Below are positions 27,659-36,290 of a stretch of DNA of 64,000 bases, piece by piece. The number at the start of each line of letters is the position of its first letter. Within the stretch, counting starts at the first letter, position 1. The stretch lies in contig CANDJC010000002.1 of assembly GCA_947384955.1 (NCBI GenBank), positions 1-64,000 on the forward strand, in the 5' to 3' direction. Under the pieces are notes generated by a model. The model was given only the letters and a program-made list of their open reading frames with translations. It searched no databases and had not been told where the DNA came from. The translations under genes were made by a program, and so were the position numbers. This DNA is from an uncultured Eubacterium sp. (GTDB taxonomy: Bacteria > Bacillota > Clostridia > Lachnospirales > Lachnospiraceae).

Positions 27659-28486
27659 TTATATTCCCCACTCTGCCTTTAATTTATTTACAAGCTGCAT
27701 CGGTTCATTATCTCCATTTAAAACATCAGGATGAAACTTAACCGCGAGTGCCTTATAAAATTTATTCAGGTATTCTTTTTCTCTGTCAGTGTAAAGACCG
27801 ATTTTCAACGTGCCTGTCCCATAACTGCCAGAATAATCATTGTAGTTACTTTGATAATTTTTCTGGTAACTACGGCTTTGTTCTTTATATTCTTTTTTTC
27901 TGTCAGACTCTCTCTTTATCTTTTCAAAATAATCTTCATTCCTCAGTCTGCCGAAAATATCAAAACATTTGTCATATTCATTCTCTTGTGTTTCATACTT
28001 TTCTGCAAACTTATATTTTTTTATCCGGTATTCCTTTAAAACAGCATCGTGCTTTTCTTTTGTCTTAAATTCTTCCGTCTGCTCAAATTCTGCATTGACT
28101 TTATCCTGTAAGGCATCCAGCTTCTTTGCAGTTTCTTCCCAGATCAATTCATAATCTGTCCCCATTTCTTCCGCTATATCTTCAATTTTGCTTTTCATAA
28201 CACAGTCACACCAGTTAAAATCTATCAGATCATAATATTTAATCGTTGTTACATGGTACTGCTTTTTTGTCACCTGTCCTTTATCATTACGGTAGCTTTT
28301 GCCATGCAGCGTTACTTTATATGCCGTCTTTATCGGGCGTTCAAACCTATCCTCTGAAAACGTATATCCATAACTCGTATACGGAACTCCATTCATTGAC
28401 CAGTTTGTTGTAGTAACACATAATTCTTTGCCACAGCCAATAGAATTTGAACTTTTCATTTGTAATTCTTGTATATAACAGTGCAT
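27659..28486 (-). CDS. J-domain-containing protein
   Basis: 275 residues. Most of the protein is charged helix and unfamiliar. Near the C-terminus, LNKFYKALAVKFHPDVLNGD has the HPD loop of DnaJ-type J domains preceded by a helix-II-like basic stretch. J domains stimulate Hsp70 (DnaK) ATPase; mobile elements often encode such proteins next to replication genes. AAAGGA before the ATG. The substrate-binding role of the N-terminal part is unknown. Confidence 0.75.
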   Translation of the reverse strand: MHCYIQELQMKSSNSIGCGKELCVTTTNWSMNGVPYTSYGYTFSEDRFERPIKTAYKVTLHGKSYRNDKGQVTKKQYHVTTIKYYDLIDFNWCDCVMKSKIEDIAEEMGTDYELIWEETAKKLDALQDKVNAEFEQTEEFKTKEKHDAVLKEYRIKKYKFAEKYETQENEYDKCFDIFGRLRNEDYFEKIKRESDRKKEYKEQSRSYQKNYQSNYNDYSGSYGTGTLKIGLYTDREKEYLNKFYKALAVKFHPDVLNGDNEPMQLVNKLKAEWGI

Positions 28487-28540
28487 TAAAAATCCTTTCC
28501 ATTGCAGTAGTTACTTTCCATATACAAAAAGTAACTACAA

Positions 28541-28885
28541 TCAATTACCCTTGTTTTCAAACTTTTCTTCATCATTTCCAACATAGCAGACCATTTCAAC
28601 TTCCTCACACCACTCCAACAAATCCTCATATGATATTTCTACAAATTCATCTTTTTTAACAGGATAATTAACAGCATCAAAAAACGTGAATATTAAACAG
28701 TCTTTTATGTTTTCATCAATGACACATCTACTTATGCATTCGCTGTTTTTGAAAGCATCTTTCATACTCATATTTCTGCATTCAAAATTATTTGTACACC
28801 ATATTCCATGCAGGAAATCAATTTTTTTCTTGTCCCATAATTCATCATAACCATATACACGATGTAATTTCTTCGTTTTAATCAT
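28541..28885 (-). CDS. Hypothetical protein
   Basis: 114 residues, acidic (many D/E), with AGGAGAT before the ATG. A central Cys-containing stretch (NFECRNMSMKDAFKNSECIS) and a hydrophobic DCLIFTFFDAV segment are the only marked features. Overlaps no other gene and lies in the leftward replication train. Family not recognised. Confidence 0.6.
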   Translation of the reverse strand: MIKTKKLHRVYGYDELWDKKKIDFLHGIWCTNNFECRNMSMKDAFKNSECISRCVIDENIKDCLIFTFFDAVNYPVKKDEFVEISYEDLLEWCEEVEMVCYVGNDEEKFENKGN

Positions 28886-29255
28886 TCTTTGTTTATCTCC
28901 TTTAGCATTTCAATTTATCTGCAACATTAACTGAATATCTGAAAAAAATTCTTGCATTTGCAGTCCATGTATGGTATTCTGTTGATAAAACTTAAGAGCA
29001 GTTGCCTACATACATGGAACTGCATTTTTTAGTTTGCACGCAAAAAACGCTTGGAACCGTTGATTTTACTGGCTTTTCTGAAAAAATGACGTGGAATTTT
29101 GGCAACCCTGTTTTGCAAGATAGGAATTGCTCTCTGCCCTTATTTTTCAATGGTTTTTGGATTTTGCACATGGAATTTTGGCAACTATGTATAGAATGTA
29201 TTATATCCTACGGAGTGGATACATTGTGATACACACTACCCTGATAAAATTATTT
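28886..29255. other. Intergenic region with inverted repeat
   Basis: Holds an inverted repeat around GCAGTCCATGTATG / CATACATGGAACTGC (about 28960-29024) followed on the plus strand by a T-run, so it resembles a terminator for rightward transcripts. The plus-strand frame at 29002-29229 lacks a ribosome site and a coding-like composition. No gene seen. Confidence 0.5.
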
Positions 29256-31061
29256 TTATGCAATCAGTGTTATGTCTAATCCTGATACCATGTCATCCAA
29301 TTCAATATTTGTTACCTCATCCCATTTATCTGTATCTACTGGATAATACATATTATATTTCTTGCCTTTATCGTTAGGAGGAATACGATTAACTTTTAAC
29401 AATGAGGCTTTCTCCAAATTTACTATCCCTCTTAAAATATGCCCTTTTTCTATGTCAAGTATGATATTCATCTTTTCTAATGTACAACTCTTACCATTTT
29501 TATAATTATTCAAAATACACAAATATATTTTGTATTCATTCTGTGTAATCTGGTGACAAATAAATGCCCTTGCTACTGAATAATAGAATACAATATATTT
29601 ATCCAGATCCAGTTCTTTTAATCCTCTGGCAAGTTTAATCACTTTATCATCAAAAGCTGGATTTTTCTTTTTACATTGTGTCGGCGTAGGATCAGCTACT
29701 TTTATACACTTATGATTCTCCAGATCTTCCAGTGTCTTTTTCAATGTAGATATATCCATGCAGAGCTGCCATTTTCCATGCTTTTTATACTGCATCCGGT
29801 ATTTCAAGTCTTTTATCGTAAATGGCGTTCTCCCTGTCTTTGGCATATATTTGTCTAAAACTGTCAGAATCAAATATTCATATCCTGACATTGAATGTCT
29901 TCCTTTGACGCTCAGTTTACCATCTGTCAATACTTTTTGATGTATTTTTACGCCTGCATCTGCCGATATGCTCATGCTTTCATAAGGATTCATGACTTGT
30001 TTGCAATGATACTTGTCACATTGCTTATGGACTATTTCTTTTTTTCGCTCATCTTCAATATTCCACCAGCAGCCGCCAATTTTTTCCATATCATGTTCAG
30101 GTTTATTGAACCATTCATACCACCCTTTTATTTCTTCTTGTGTCTTAGCTACGCTTTTTGGTGGTCTGCATTTTGTGTTCCATTCCTGGCACATTTGTTC
30201 AATTTTGTAATCTGGATATTTTTGCCTTGCAAGCCAGACAATTATTCTTCCTAACCAGGTATTCCTTTCATGTTCATCTGCTCCCTCATGGAATACTTTT
30301 TCAGTACAAAGGCAGCCGTATTGTTTTATATCAAATCCGCCAGTATCATATTTCCATTCTGTAAATGGAATTTCTGGAATATTTTCTGTTGTAAATAGTT
30401 TCTTCGCATTGCTGACGGTTCTCTTTAAATTTTCTATGTTAAGCGGATGAAATCTCGCTATCTGCTGTGGATGTTTACGGTAATGGTCTATTTCTTTTAC
30501 CATAGGAAACTTCCCATTTTCATCTGGATTCTTACGATTAAATGTACATGGTATTCTTGCTACCTGTGTCACTTTACAAGCATTGGTATCTGCTCCAACT
30601 AATGCACATATTTCTTTGTTAAACTCACTAATCTCTCTAATTTTACAAGTTGGTGGAATAATTATGTAATAATGGTATCCATGTCCAGAATCATAATATG
30701 CGTGCAGAAACAGATTAGGCAGCTTATCTTTAATCATCTTTGTAAAATCATGAGCATCTTTCAAATCAGGATAATCTTTCTTATCAAAATCAATAAACAA
30801 TACTTTCTGTTGCCGCATATTCCCTTCCCGCCTGTGAAGTTCGTCATATTTATCTGTTTTCACGGTAGCAAGTGCATTATATACATGGAAATTGTGCTTG
30901 TAACGCCTTATGTACTCTTGATATTGCTCAAAATTCTTTACATACTTGTGAAACTTAATCTCATTTCCATCTTCATCTAATACTGGATTTCCCTTTTTAT
31001 CTGTTTTTACTAAGAACAAACATATATATTCATTCTCTTTCAAAACTTTTGGGAACAACAT
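29256..31061 (-). CDS. Archaeo-eukaryotic-type primase/primase-polymerase
   Basis: 601 residues. AEP catalytic motifs: IDFD (D91, D93), SGHGYHYY (125-132) with the motif-II His, and VARIPCTFNRKN near 180 with the basic motif. The middle has a PriCT-like helical region (ADEHERNTWLGRIIVWLAR). The C-terminus looks like winged-helix segments (YMPKTGRTPFTIKDLKYRMQ). It should synthesise primers for element replication. AAGG lies nine bases before the ATG. It differs in architecture from the second primase at 59770-61656. Confidence 0.85.
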   Translation of the reverse strand: MLFPKVLKENEYICLFLVKTDKKGNPVLDEDGNEIKFHKYVKNFEQYQEYIRRYKHNFHVYNALATVKTDKYDELHRREGNMRQQKVLFIDFDKKDYPDLKDAHDFTKMIKDKLPNLFLHAYYDSGHGYHYYIIIPPTCKIREISEFNKEICALVGADTNACKVTQVARIPCTFNRKNPDENGKFPMVKEIDHYRKHPQQIARFHPLNIENLKRTVSNAKKLFTTENIPEIPFTEWKYDTGGFDIKQYGCLCTEKVFHEGADEHERNTWLGRIIVWLARQKYPDYKIEQMCQEWNTKCRPPKSVAKTQEEIKGWYEWFNKPEHDMEKIGGCWWNIEDERKKEIVHKQCDKYHCKQVMNPYESMSISADAGVKIHQKVLTDGKLSVKGRHSMSGYEYLILTVLDKYMPKTGRTPFTIKDLKYRMQYKKHGKWQLCMDISTLKKTLEDLENHKCIKVADPTPTQCKKKNPAFDDKVIKLARGLKELDLDKYIVFYYSVARAFICHQITQNEYKIYLCILNNYKNGKSCTLEKMNIILDIEKGHILRGIVNLEKASLLKVNRIPPNDKGKKYNMYYPVDTDKWDEVTNIELDDMVSGLDITLIA

Positions 31062-31211
31062 TTCATAGTACCTTTTTAAATATTCTGTTTGTGTGTTGCT
31101 GATAATACATCACTCCTTCGTTTTTATTAAATTGGGAATAAATGCTGATAATCAACATTGCGCTATTCCCTTATTACCTATTCTCTTTTTGACAATCAAC
31201 TTGTACAAAAT

Positions 31212-31409
31212 TCATACGCCTTTGACATTTACAGCCTGAACACCCTTTTCAGTGTTGATAACCTCATATTCTACTGGCTCTGCTTCTGCTAATTCCTTAA
31301 ACCCTTTGCCTGCAATTCCAGAATAATGTACGAATACTTCTTTGCCATTATCACCTGAAATAACCCCAAAGCCACGCTGATTGTTGAACCACTTAACTTT
31401 TCCTGTCAT
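31212..31409 (-). CDS. Cold-shock-domain protein
   Basis: 65-residue single CSD OB-fold. RNP1 is seen as RGFGVISGD and RNP2 as VFVHYSGI, with the usual start GKVKWFNNQRGFG. Binds single-stranded nucleic acid and unwinds RNA. Phage and plasmid Csp copies are common. Ribosome site AAAAGGAG precedes the ATG. Confidence 0.95.
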   Translation of the reverse strand: MTGKVKWFNNQRGFGVISGDNGKEVFVHYSGIAGKGFKELAEAEPVEYEVINTEKGVQAVNVKGV

Positions 31410-31489
31410 TACTGATTTTCTCCTTTTCTCTTGAATGCATATCCTTTGGTTGCTTTATAAAATGATATTCTCCATTTGAATCATATCTT

Positions 31490-31750
31490 TTATACTTTCT
31501 CCGCAAAAACTTCCACATCTTCCAATGAAAGCGTATAATCCGTGTACTGCGTCCTCTCAAACTGATTCATTGAGAATACGGCATATTTATCACCATTAAA
31601 TTTGAATATCATATGTTTATCTGCTAATTTTTCCTGTAGACATTGTAATCGCTTGATAACATCATTCTCACAATACATTTGAAATACAAGAAAATAACTG
31701 TTTACTCTTTCTCTTTCTTCTTTTGTAAGATTTTTATGTCTGTTTGCCAT
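31490..31750 (-). CDS. Hypothetical small protein
   Basis: 86 residues, helical N-terminus (LTKEERERVNSYFLVFQMY) and a beta-rich C-terminal half ending LSLEDVEVFAEKV. No known motif. Lies between the zinc-binding protein and csp in a run of short leftward genes. Confidence 0.55.
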   Translation of the reverse strand: MANRHKNLTKEERERVNSYFLVFQMYCENDVIKRLQCLQEKLADKHMIFKFNGDKYAVFSMNQFERTQYTDYTLSLEDVEVFAEKV

Positions 31751-31768
31751 TGCTTCTAATCCTCACTT

Positions 31769-32017
31769 TCATAATATTTTTCTTAACTGACGGAAAGTAT
31801 CTGCATAACATTCACGGCTTACACTTTTATACCACATGGAATAGCACAGTGGATGATACAGCTTCGCTTCATCTTCTTCCAATCTGATTTCTTTCCCATC
31901 TCTTTTATGGACACGGTTACATGCATCACATACATAATATCTGTCCCGGGTTATGCATCTGATTAAAAAATTTCTAAAATTCCTTTTCCTGGACTTCATG
32001 CTTGTGCTCATTTTCAT
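31769..32017 (-). CDS. Putative zinc-binding small protein
   Basis: 82 residues, basic N-terminus (MKSRKRNFRNFLIR). CDAC followed by HPLC makes a C-x2-C / H-x2-C set suitable for one zinc. A role in nucleic-acid binding is plausible but inferred. Confidence 0.6.
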   Translation of the reverse strand: MKMSTSMKSRKRNFRNFLIRCITRDRYYVCDACNRVHKRDGKEIRLEEDEAKLYHPLCYSMWYKSVSRECYADTFRQLRKIL

Positions 32018-32046
32018 ATTAATATCTCCTCTCTTTTATCTGTCTT

Positions 32047-32253
32047 TTAATCAGGCATTTGTTTCTCATGAAGCATATAGTCTGCAAGCCCGGCTAGTAA
32101 AAATCCAAATACAGAGAAATACTCCATACTGTTCATAAGATTGCTGTATGATTCTGTATCTGCGTTTTGTGATTGATTGTTGTGTGCGTTGCTTTTATCC
32201 GTGCTGACTGTGTTTACTGTATTTGTATTGTCTGTTGAATTTATTTGTGTCAT
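32047..32253 (-). CDS. Hypothetical protein with Asn/Thr-rich N-terminus and one hydrophobic helix
   Basis: 68 residues. The first 40 are low-complexity Asn/Thr/Ser/Gln (TDNTNTVNTVSTDKSNAHNN). Residues 45-60 (FSVFGFLLAGLADYML) could be a short membrane helix. AAGGAGA lies upstream of the ATG. No family recognised. Confidence 0.5.
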   Translation of the reverse strand: MTQINSTDNTNTVNTVSTDKSNAHNNQSQNADTESYSNLMNSMEYFSVFGFLLAGLADYMLHEKQMPD

Positions 32254-32350
32254 ATTTTAATATTCTCCTTTTGTATTTATATTTTTCTTATAATGAAACA
32301 ATGGTATTTAATATTAACCATAGGCGGTATACCGCCACCTATGGATTTCT

Positions 32351-32605
32351 TTATAAATACTTCTGTTTTAAAACCTCACTGATCACATTCACGCCACATG
32401 GACAATATTCTCTATGAAATTTCTCATTATCTGCTAAGAACAGTGCTTCACCATTCTTCATATAGATTCTGTATTTTATGTTTCCGTCTTTATCTGTCCA
32501 GAAATTCACATATGATATGTCTTCATAGCTTCTTTCTTCTGTAATCTTCTGATTATCTTTCTGAATGATGGCTTTAAACGTATGATTGCTTAAATTTTTC
32601 TTCAT
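32351..32605 (-). CDS. Hypothetical small protein
   Basis: 84 residues, mostly beta-strand-like alternation (YVNFWTDKDGNIKYRIYMKN), no cysteines apart from CPCG near the C-terminus. AGGAGAAG precedes the ATG. Same transcription unit as its neighbours. Confidence 0.55.
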   Translation of the reverse strand: MKKNLSNHTFKAIIQKDNQKITEERSYEDISYVNFWTDKDGNIKYRIYMKNGEALFLADNEKFHREYCPCGVNVISEVLKQKYL

Positions 32606-32654
32606 TATAGTATCTTCTCCTAAGACTAAAATTGTCTGACAATTTCAATTTTAA

Positions 32655-33377
32655 TTAACTGAGTTTTTCAAAAACCATTCTGATTTCCATAAATGGCTCA
32701 CTATACGGCATAATTGCAATTTCGGCCGATTCAGCACTGTCTTTCCGGTAAAACTGATTGCAGCTATCATCCATTACATTAACTTTCAGAAAGTTTACAT
32801 CATCCTCAATGCATAACTGCCCGTTTGTGTCATCATCTTCCATATCAATGAATGTCTGTTTTGGGTAAATCATCCTCATATCAAAGCCGGATTTGTTCTT
32901 TACCTTCACTATAGAACAGCTGTATTCCGGTTTATCTCCGGATGTTTTCTGCAAAAGCTGATTCAGTTCATATAAGCTGATCTCATAATAATCTTTGGAA
33001 GCTGTGATTTTCTTCCCATTGGAAGCATGAGAAATTACAAGATTCAGATAACCGCCATCTGACATACTGGATTTAATATGTATCATATCTTCCTCCTGTA
33101 ACAATTTTGATTCTGTTGAGAGAATATCTGACTGGCTTATGATACATTTTGTGTCGGTATTAAGCTGTCCAAATTCAAACACTGTTTTATATGAGTCAAA
33201 ATAATTGACATCCATTTCTGTTATTGTTTTGTGGTTTTTGTCCTGAATGGACAGCATGGTTATGCCGTATGCGTTGATCAGATTAAATAATTCCTGTGTT
33301 GATGGTTGTTTGCTGTTTTTGATTGCTTCTATTGTTTTGTTGGCCATTGTTTCGTTGTTCATTGTCTTGTTTGTCAT
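32655..33377 (-). CDS. Hypothetical protein
   Basis: 240 residues, with a repetitive Met/Asn/Thr/Lys start (MTNKTMNNETMANKT) then a soluble mixed alpha/beta protein. AGGAGAAT lies upstream. Second gene after the tubZ-like gene. No motif allows a function; co-expression with partition and replication genes is the only clue. Confidence 0.6.
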   Translation of the reverse strand: MTNKTMNNETMANKTIEAIKNSKQPSTQELFNLINAYGITMLSIQDKNHKTITEMDVNYFDSYKTVFEFGQLNTDTKCIISQSDILSTESKLLQEEDMIHIKSSMSDGGYLNLVISHASNGKKITASKDYYEISLYELNQLLQKTSGDKPEYSCSIVKVKNKSGFDMRMIYPKQTFIDMEDDDTNGQLCIEDDVNFLKVNVMDDSCNQFYRKDSAESAEIAIMPYSEPFMEIRMVFEKLS

Positions 33378-33474
33378 GATTCTATTCTCCTTCTAATTTG
33401 TTATTTATTCATCAGGTAAGGGATAAGATATCCCATCCCTGCTGGTTGATATATGGTTATATTCTGTTTTTCTG

Positions 33475-33852
33475 TTAAGAATCCAGTTCACGCAGTAAAT
33501 CCAAACTAACCTGACTACGTTTTCTCTTTGGCTTTTCTTCATTTTGTTTATTGATGCTTTCTAAAATACGTTCCCTCATTGTCATTTCAGACTTATTTTT
33601 GCTTGCCAATAGCCGTTCTCTTGCCGTCATTCCCTTTTCTTTGGTAATTGTTTTCCACTGAGGAATATGAACTTCATTCAGGTATTCAGATAATATTTCT
33701 ACTTCTGACTGCTTTAAACATTCCATTCCGCCTTTGAATCTGGATAAATCATTTACATCTATGCCGATATTCAGGGCAATCATCTTGAGCATCAGGCCCT
33801 GATTTGTAATCTCTGCCAGCTTACTTCTCGCTGAATCGTTATTTAATGCCAT
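33475..33852 (-). CDS. Putative HTH accessory protein downstream of tubZ
   Basis: 125 residues. N-terminal helices with an XRE-like arrangement (LKMIALNIGIDVNDLSRFKGG, LKQSEVEILSEYL), then a basic C-terminal half with two similar segments (MTARERLLASKNKSE and MTMRERILESINKQN). It lies just past the iteron repeats. Type III partition loci sometimes carry a third DNA-binding protein; that role is inference. Confidence 0.6.
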   Translation of the reverse strand: MALNNDSARSKLAEITNQGLMLKMIALNIGIDVNDLSRFKGGMECLKQSEVEILSEYLNEVHIPQWKTITKEKGMTARERLLASKNKSEMTMRERILESINKQNEEKPKRKRSQVSLDLLRELDS

Positions 33853-33938
33853 ACTTTACCTCCAAAATCACTTTATTTATCGGGCAGCATATTTATATAC
33901 CGCCCATATTTACTTGAAATATCATACACATTTCACAG

Positions 33939-33982
33939 ACATTTCTTTGATGTTACTCTGGCATTTCCCTGACGTTTACCTG
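33939..33982. repeat. 22-bp iterons next to tubZ (candidate tubC-like centromere)
   Basis: Two adjacent 22-bp direct repeats (33939-33960 and 33961-33982) share RCATTTCYYTGAYGTTWMCT, with partial copies on both sides (ACATTTCACAG from 33928 and TCATTTCTTC from 33983, inside the tubZ-like gene end). Iterons bound by TubR form the centromere in TubZRC systems. Their position at the 3' rather than the 5' side of the operon is a caution. Confidence 0.5.
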
Positions 33983-35047
33983 TCATTTCTTCATTAATCT
34001 GCGTAATGCATCCAGTTTTGTAGACGATTTCTTTTCAGGCTTTCTTCCTGTTGTTTCATCTTCCATAAAATTTAAATCTGATAATTTTTCAGCATTCTTC
34101 CTGCTTCGTTTCCGTTCATCAAATGCCTGCTGTGCCAGTTCCCCAAGCTGCTTAATATGACTGACCGGATAATCAAGGCCGTTAACACAGATTAATGTGG
34201 AATTTCCATTGTTATATCCTTCAAAAATATTAAATGGCTTGCCAAATTCAACTATCATCTCATTTACTTCTATATCAGAATTGTCACTTCCACTGTGGAC
34301 AATGGCAATATCCCCGCAGATTTTATTACTCTCTACCGGAGCAAAAATACCATTCTTTGTCAGCCGTTCCAGCATGAAATTCTTATCCTGTTCCTTTTTA
34401 AACAGTCCCAGAACAGCCGCCCCCGGCTGCCGGAGCATTTCAGTCTTCTCCGATTCATCAAAATTATTCAGCTTTCCATAAGAATCATTCATAAGAAAAC
34501 TGTTCAGCAGATTTGCAAATGTACTGTTGATATAATCATAGTCTGCCGAAGCATTATTATTAATAAAGAAAGCTGCGCCTAAAATATCCTGCATTTCCTG
34601 CATATCAAGCATGGCTTTATACGCACTTCTTTTTTTACCAATCGGCTCACTAAATGACGGGAGTGTCGGAACCGGGCAGACTGTCTTTTTAATATTCCCC
34701 TCTTCATCCTTCATTTCTGTTATTAATTCTTCAATGTACGGTGCGCTCCCTGATCCGGTTGAGCCAGCAGTAGAATGAAGCACAAACACAATCTTCTCTT
34801 TTATCTTCTGCAATGCTTCTACAAAATCTGTATTTTGCGCAAGACAGTCCAGCGCCCTCTCCCTGTGCCCGCCAAATCCGTCAAAGTTTTTCAGTCTGTA
34901 AATATTCGGAACATCTCCCAAAATCTTCAAATCCTGTTCACTGCCGTTTACAAACATCGCATTATAACCCATTTCAAAGAACACTTTCGCCTGTTTGCAT
35001 CCACAGTTTCCTAACCCTAAAAATAATATGCTGTTTTTCAAACTCAT
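33983..35047 (-). CDS. TubZ-like tubulin/FtsZ-family GTPase (type III partition motor)
   Basis: 354 residues. N-terminal beta-strand ILFLGLGNCGCKQA matches the tubulin T1 loop, and STAGSTGSGSAP (92-103) is the tubulin signature (GGGTGTG-type) T4 loop. The C-terminus is a basic, flexible tail (about 310-354) typical of TubZ filaments that bind TubR. It should polymerise with GTP and move DNA complexes. Divergent from FtsZ and far from any division gene. Its ATG overlaps the upstream winged-helix gene stop by four bases (ATGA), indicating translational coupling. Confidence 0.82.
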   Translation of the reverse strand: MSLKNSILFLGLGNCGCKQAKVFFEMGYNAMFVNGSEQDLKILGDVPNIYRLKNFDGFGGHRERALDCLAQNTDFVEALQKIKEKIVFVLHSTAGSTGSGSAPYIEELITEMKDEEGNIKKTVCPVPTLPSFSEPIGKKRSAYKAMLDMQEMQDILGAAFFINNNASADYDYINSTFANLLNSFLMNDSYGKLNNFDESEKTEMLRQPGAAVLGLFKKEQDKNFMLERLTKNGIFAPVESNKICGDIAIVHSGSDNSDIEVNEMIVEFGKPFNIFEGYNNGNSTLICVNGLDYPVSHIKQLGELAQQAFDERKRSRKNAEKLSDLNFMEDETTGRKPEKKSSTKLDALRRLMKK

Positions 35048-35352
35048 GATTCTTTTCCTCCTTCAACTGTTCTGATTCCTTTTCCGAGTAAATAATAAGT
35101 ATCACTGTGATTATCAATAACCCCTTTGCTTATATATTCCGCCTTTACCAGCTTTTGCAGCTTTTTGTATACAGTCATTCTTGCACCCAGGGCACCCTCA
35201 TTTTCATTCAGCATCTCTGTAATAGTAATGGCATGGTAATAATCTTTAAATCCGCCATTATATAACGTGCCTAAAATCAGATAATCCAGGCGGTTTAACT
35301 CATATGTCTTCGTTACATAACCGCTTCCTTTCCTCCGCTTCATTTCATACAC
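35044..35352 (-). CDS. Winged-helix protein, TubR-like centromere adaptor
   Basis: About 102 residues. The winged-helix core reads RLDYLILGTLYNGG, ITITEMLNENEGALGARMTVYKKL, LVKAEYISKGV with a DTYYLLGKG wing. Its place directly upstream of and overlapping the TubZ-like gene is the tubR-tubZ order. The GTG at 35352 is preferred because AAAGGGG lies about nine bases upstream; the next ATG (35343) is too far and the longest frame (to 35409) has no such site. TubR identity is inferred from context and fold. Confidence 0.7.
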   Translation of the reverse strand: MYEMKRRKGSGYVTKTYELNRLDYLILGTLYNGGFKDYYHAITITEMLNENEGALGARMTVYKKLQKLVKAEYISKGVIDNHSDTYYLLGKGIRTVEGGKES

Positions 35353-35477
35353 ATATATCACCCCTTTATATGATAATTCATCTGCATTTAACAGGCATTG
35401 TAAATACATCGCATTATGATATATCCGGCATTTCCTTGCAAATCTAAAAAATATCAGGCTTTTCAGCCTTTGTCATT

Positions 35478-35681
35478 TCATGATGTATCATTTTCTTCTT
35501 TTTTCTTTTCAATGTCCTTCCATCTGCTTGGATTCAGGTTACATGCCCCTCTTGTACACTCTGGATTGTATGACCTGCATCCATGACATTCCTTTTTTAT
35601 CCATTTCTTTTTCTTCAAGCGGTATATCACCTTCCTTTTGTTATTCCATACTTTCACATAGTAATTATTTCCGATAGTCAT
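35478..35681 (-). CDS. Small basic Cys-rich protein
   Basis: 67 residues, Lys-rich, with four cysteines as C-x2-C then C-x4-C (ECHGCRSYNPECTRGAC), probably one zinc site. It is the first gene below the leftward promoter at 35784-35812, but its ribosome site is weak. Unknown family. Confidence 0.6.
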   Translation of the reverse strand: MTIGNNYYVKVWNNKRKVIYRLKKKKWIKKECHGCRSYNPECTRGACNLNPSRWKDIEKKKEENDTS

Positions 35682-35705
35682 TTCACGAATTTGTTCTAAT
35701 TGTTA

Positions 35706-35812
35706 TTGACTTTTTTATGAAAATATTCTATATTATATATAGACAATGTTCATATCTAATAGATGTTTTTCTATCTAAGATGCAGTATAATAGATACTAT
35801 TCTATTTGTCAA
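35706..35812. promoter_or_regulatory. Immunity-switch control region with face-to-face promoters
   Basis: Rightward promoter TTGACT (35706-35711) with a 17-bp spacer and TATATT (35729-35734) drives the repressor. Leftward promoter TTGACA (35812-35807) with a 17-bp spacer and TATACT (35789-35784) drives the partition/replication train. The two transcripts would start in the same 50 bp and read across each other. ATCTAATAGAT and related TAGAT/ATCTA repeats between and within the promoters are likely repressor operators. Confidence 0.7.
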
Positions 35813-35858
35813 TACAGTTTTTAGATTTTTTTCCATAAAAATTAAGGAGGTAAAGATT

Positions 35859-36290
35859 ATGTCATTAAAAGCACGCATAAAAAATCTTGCAAATGAGCAG
35901 GGCATGGGTTTAACAGCACTCGAAGCAAAACTCGGTTTTGGCAACGGAACTATTACAAAATGGGACAAAACTACACCCAATGCAGATAAGTTAAATGCTG
36001 TAGCTCAGTATTTTGGCGTAAGCATGGATTACTTATTAAACGGTACCGACCGGAACGGACTTACCGAGAAGGACAACCGTGATATTGCAAAAGATTTAAA
36101 CAGTCTCAGAAGAAAATTAACCAATCGTGATGACGGCCCGGTAAATTTTGAGGGTAACGATATCCCGGATGATGACCTGGACATGTTTCTAGGCCAGGTT
36201 GAAATCATGCTGAGACGCCTGAAACCTATTAATAAAGAAAAATATAATCCAAACAAAAATAAAAAGCAGGTGGATGCATTTGAACAGTAA
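35859..36290 (+). CDS. XRE-family repressor (ImmR/CI-like)
   Basis: 143 residues. N-terminal HTH (about 1-68): SLKARIKNLANEQGMGLTAL, EAKLGFGNGTITKWDKTTPN and the FGVSMDYLLNGTD end typical of SinR/ImmR. The C-terminal part is acidic and may be the site recognised by its partner protease. AAGGAGG eight bases before the ATG. It overlaps the next gene and faces the leftward train, as lysogeny and ICE repressors do. Confidence 0.88.
   Translation: MSLKARIKNLANEQGMGLTALEAKLGFGNGTITKWDKTTPNADKLNAVAQYFGVSMDYLLNGTDRNGLTEKDNRDIAKDLNSLRRKLTNRDDGPVNFEGNDIPDDDLDMFLGQVEIMLRRLKPINKEKYNPNKNKKQVDAFEQ

Noticed and set aside
29002..29229. Plus-strand 75-codon frame
   Set aside because: Overlaps an inverted repeat, lacks a Shine-Dalgarno site and opposes the local direction of transcription.
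33983..35047. FtsZ itself
   Set aside because: The tubulin signature is divergent (STAGSTGSGSAP instead of GGGTGTG), no division genes adjoin, and it is coupled to a winged-helix gene as TubZ is.
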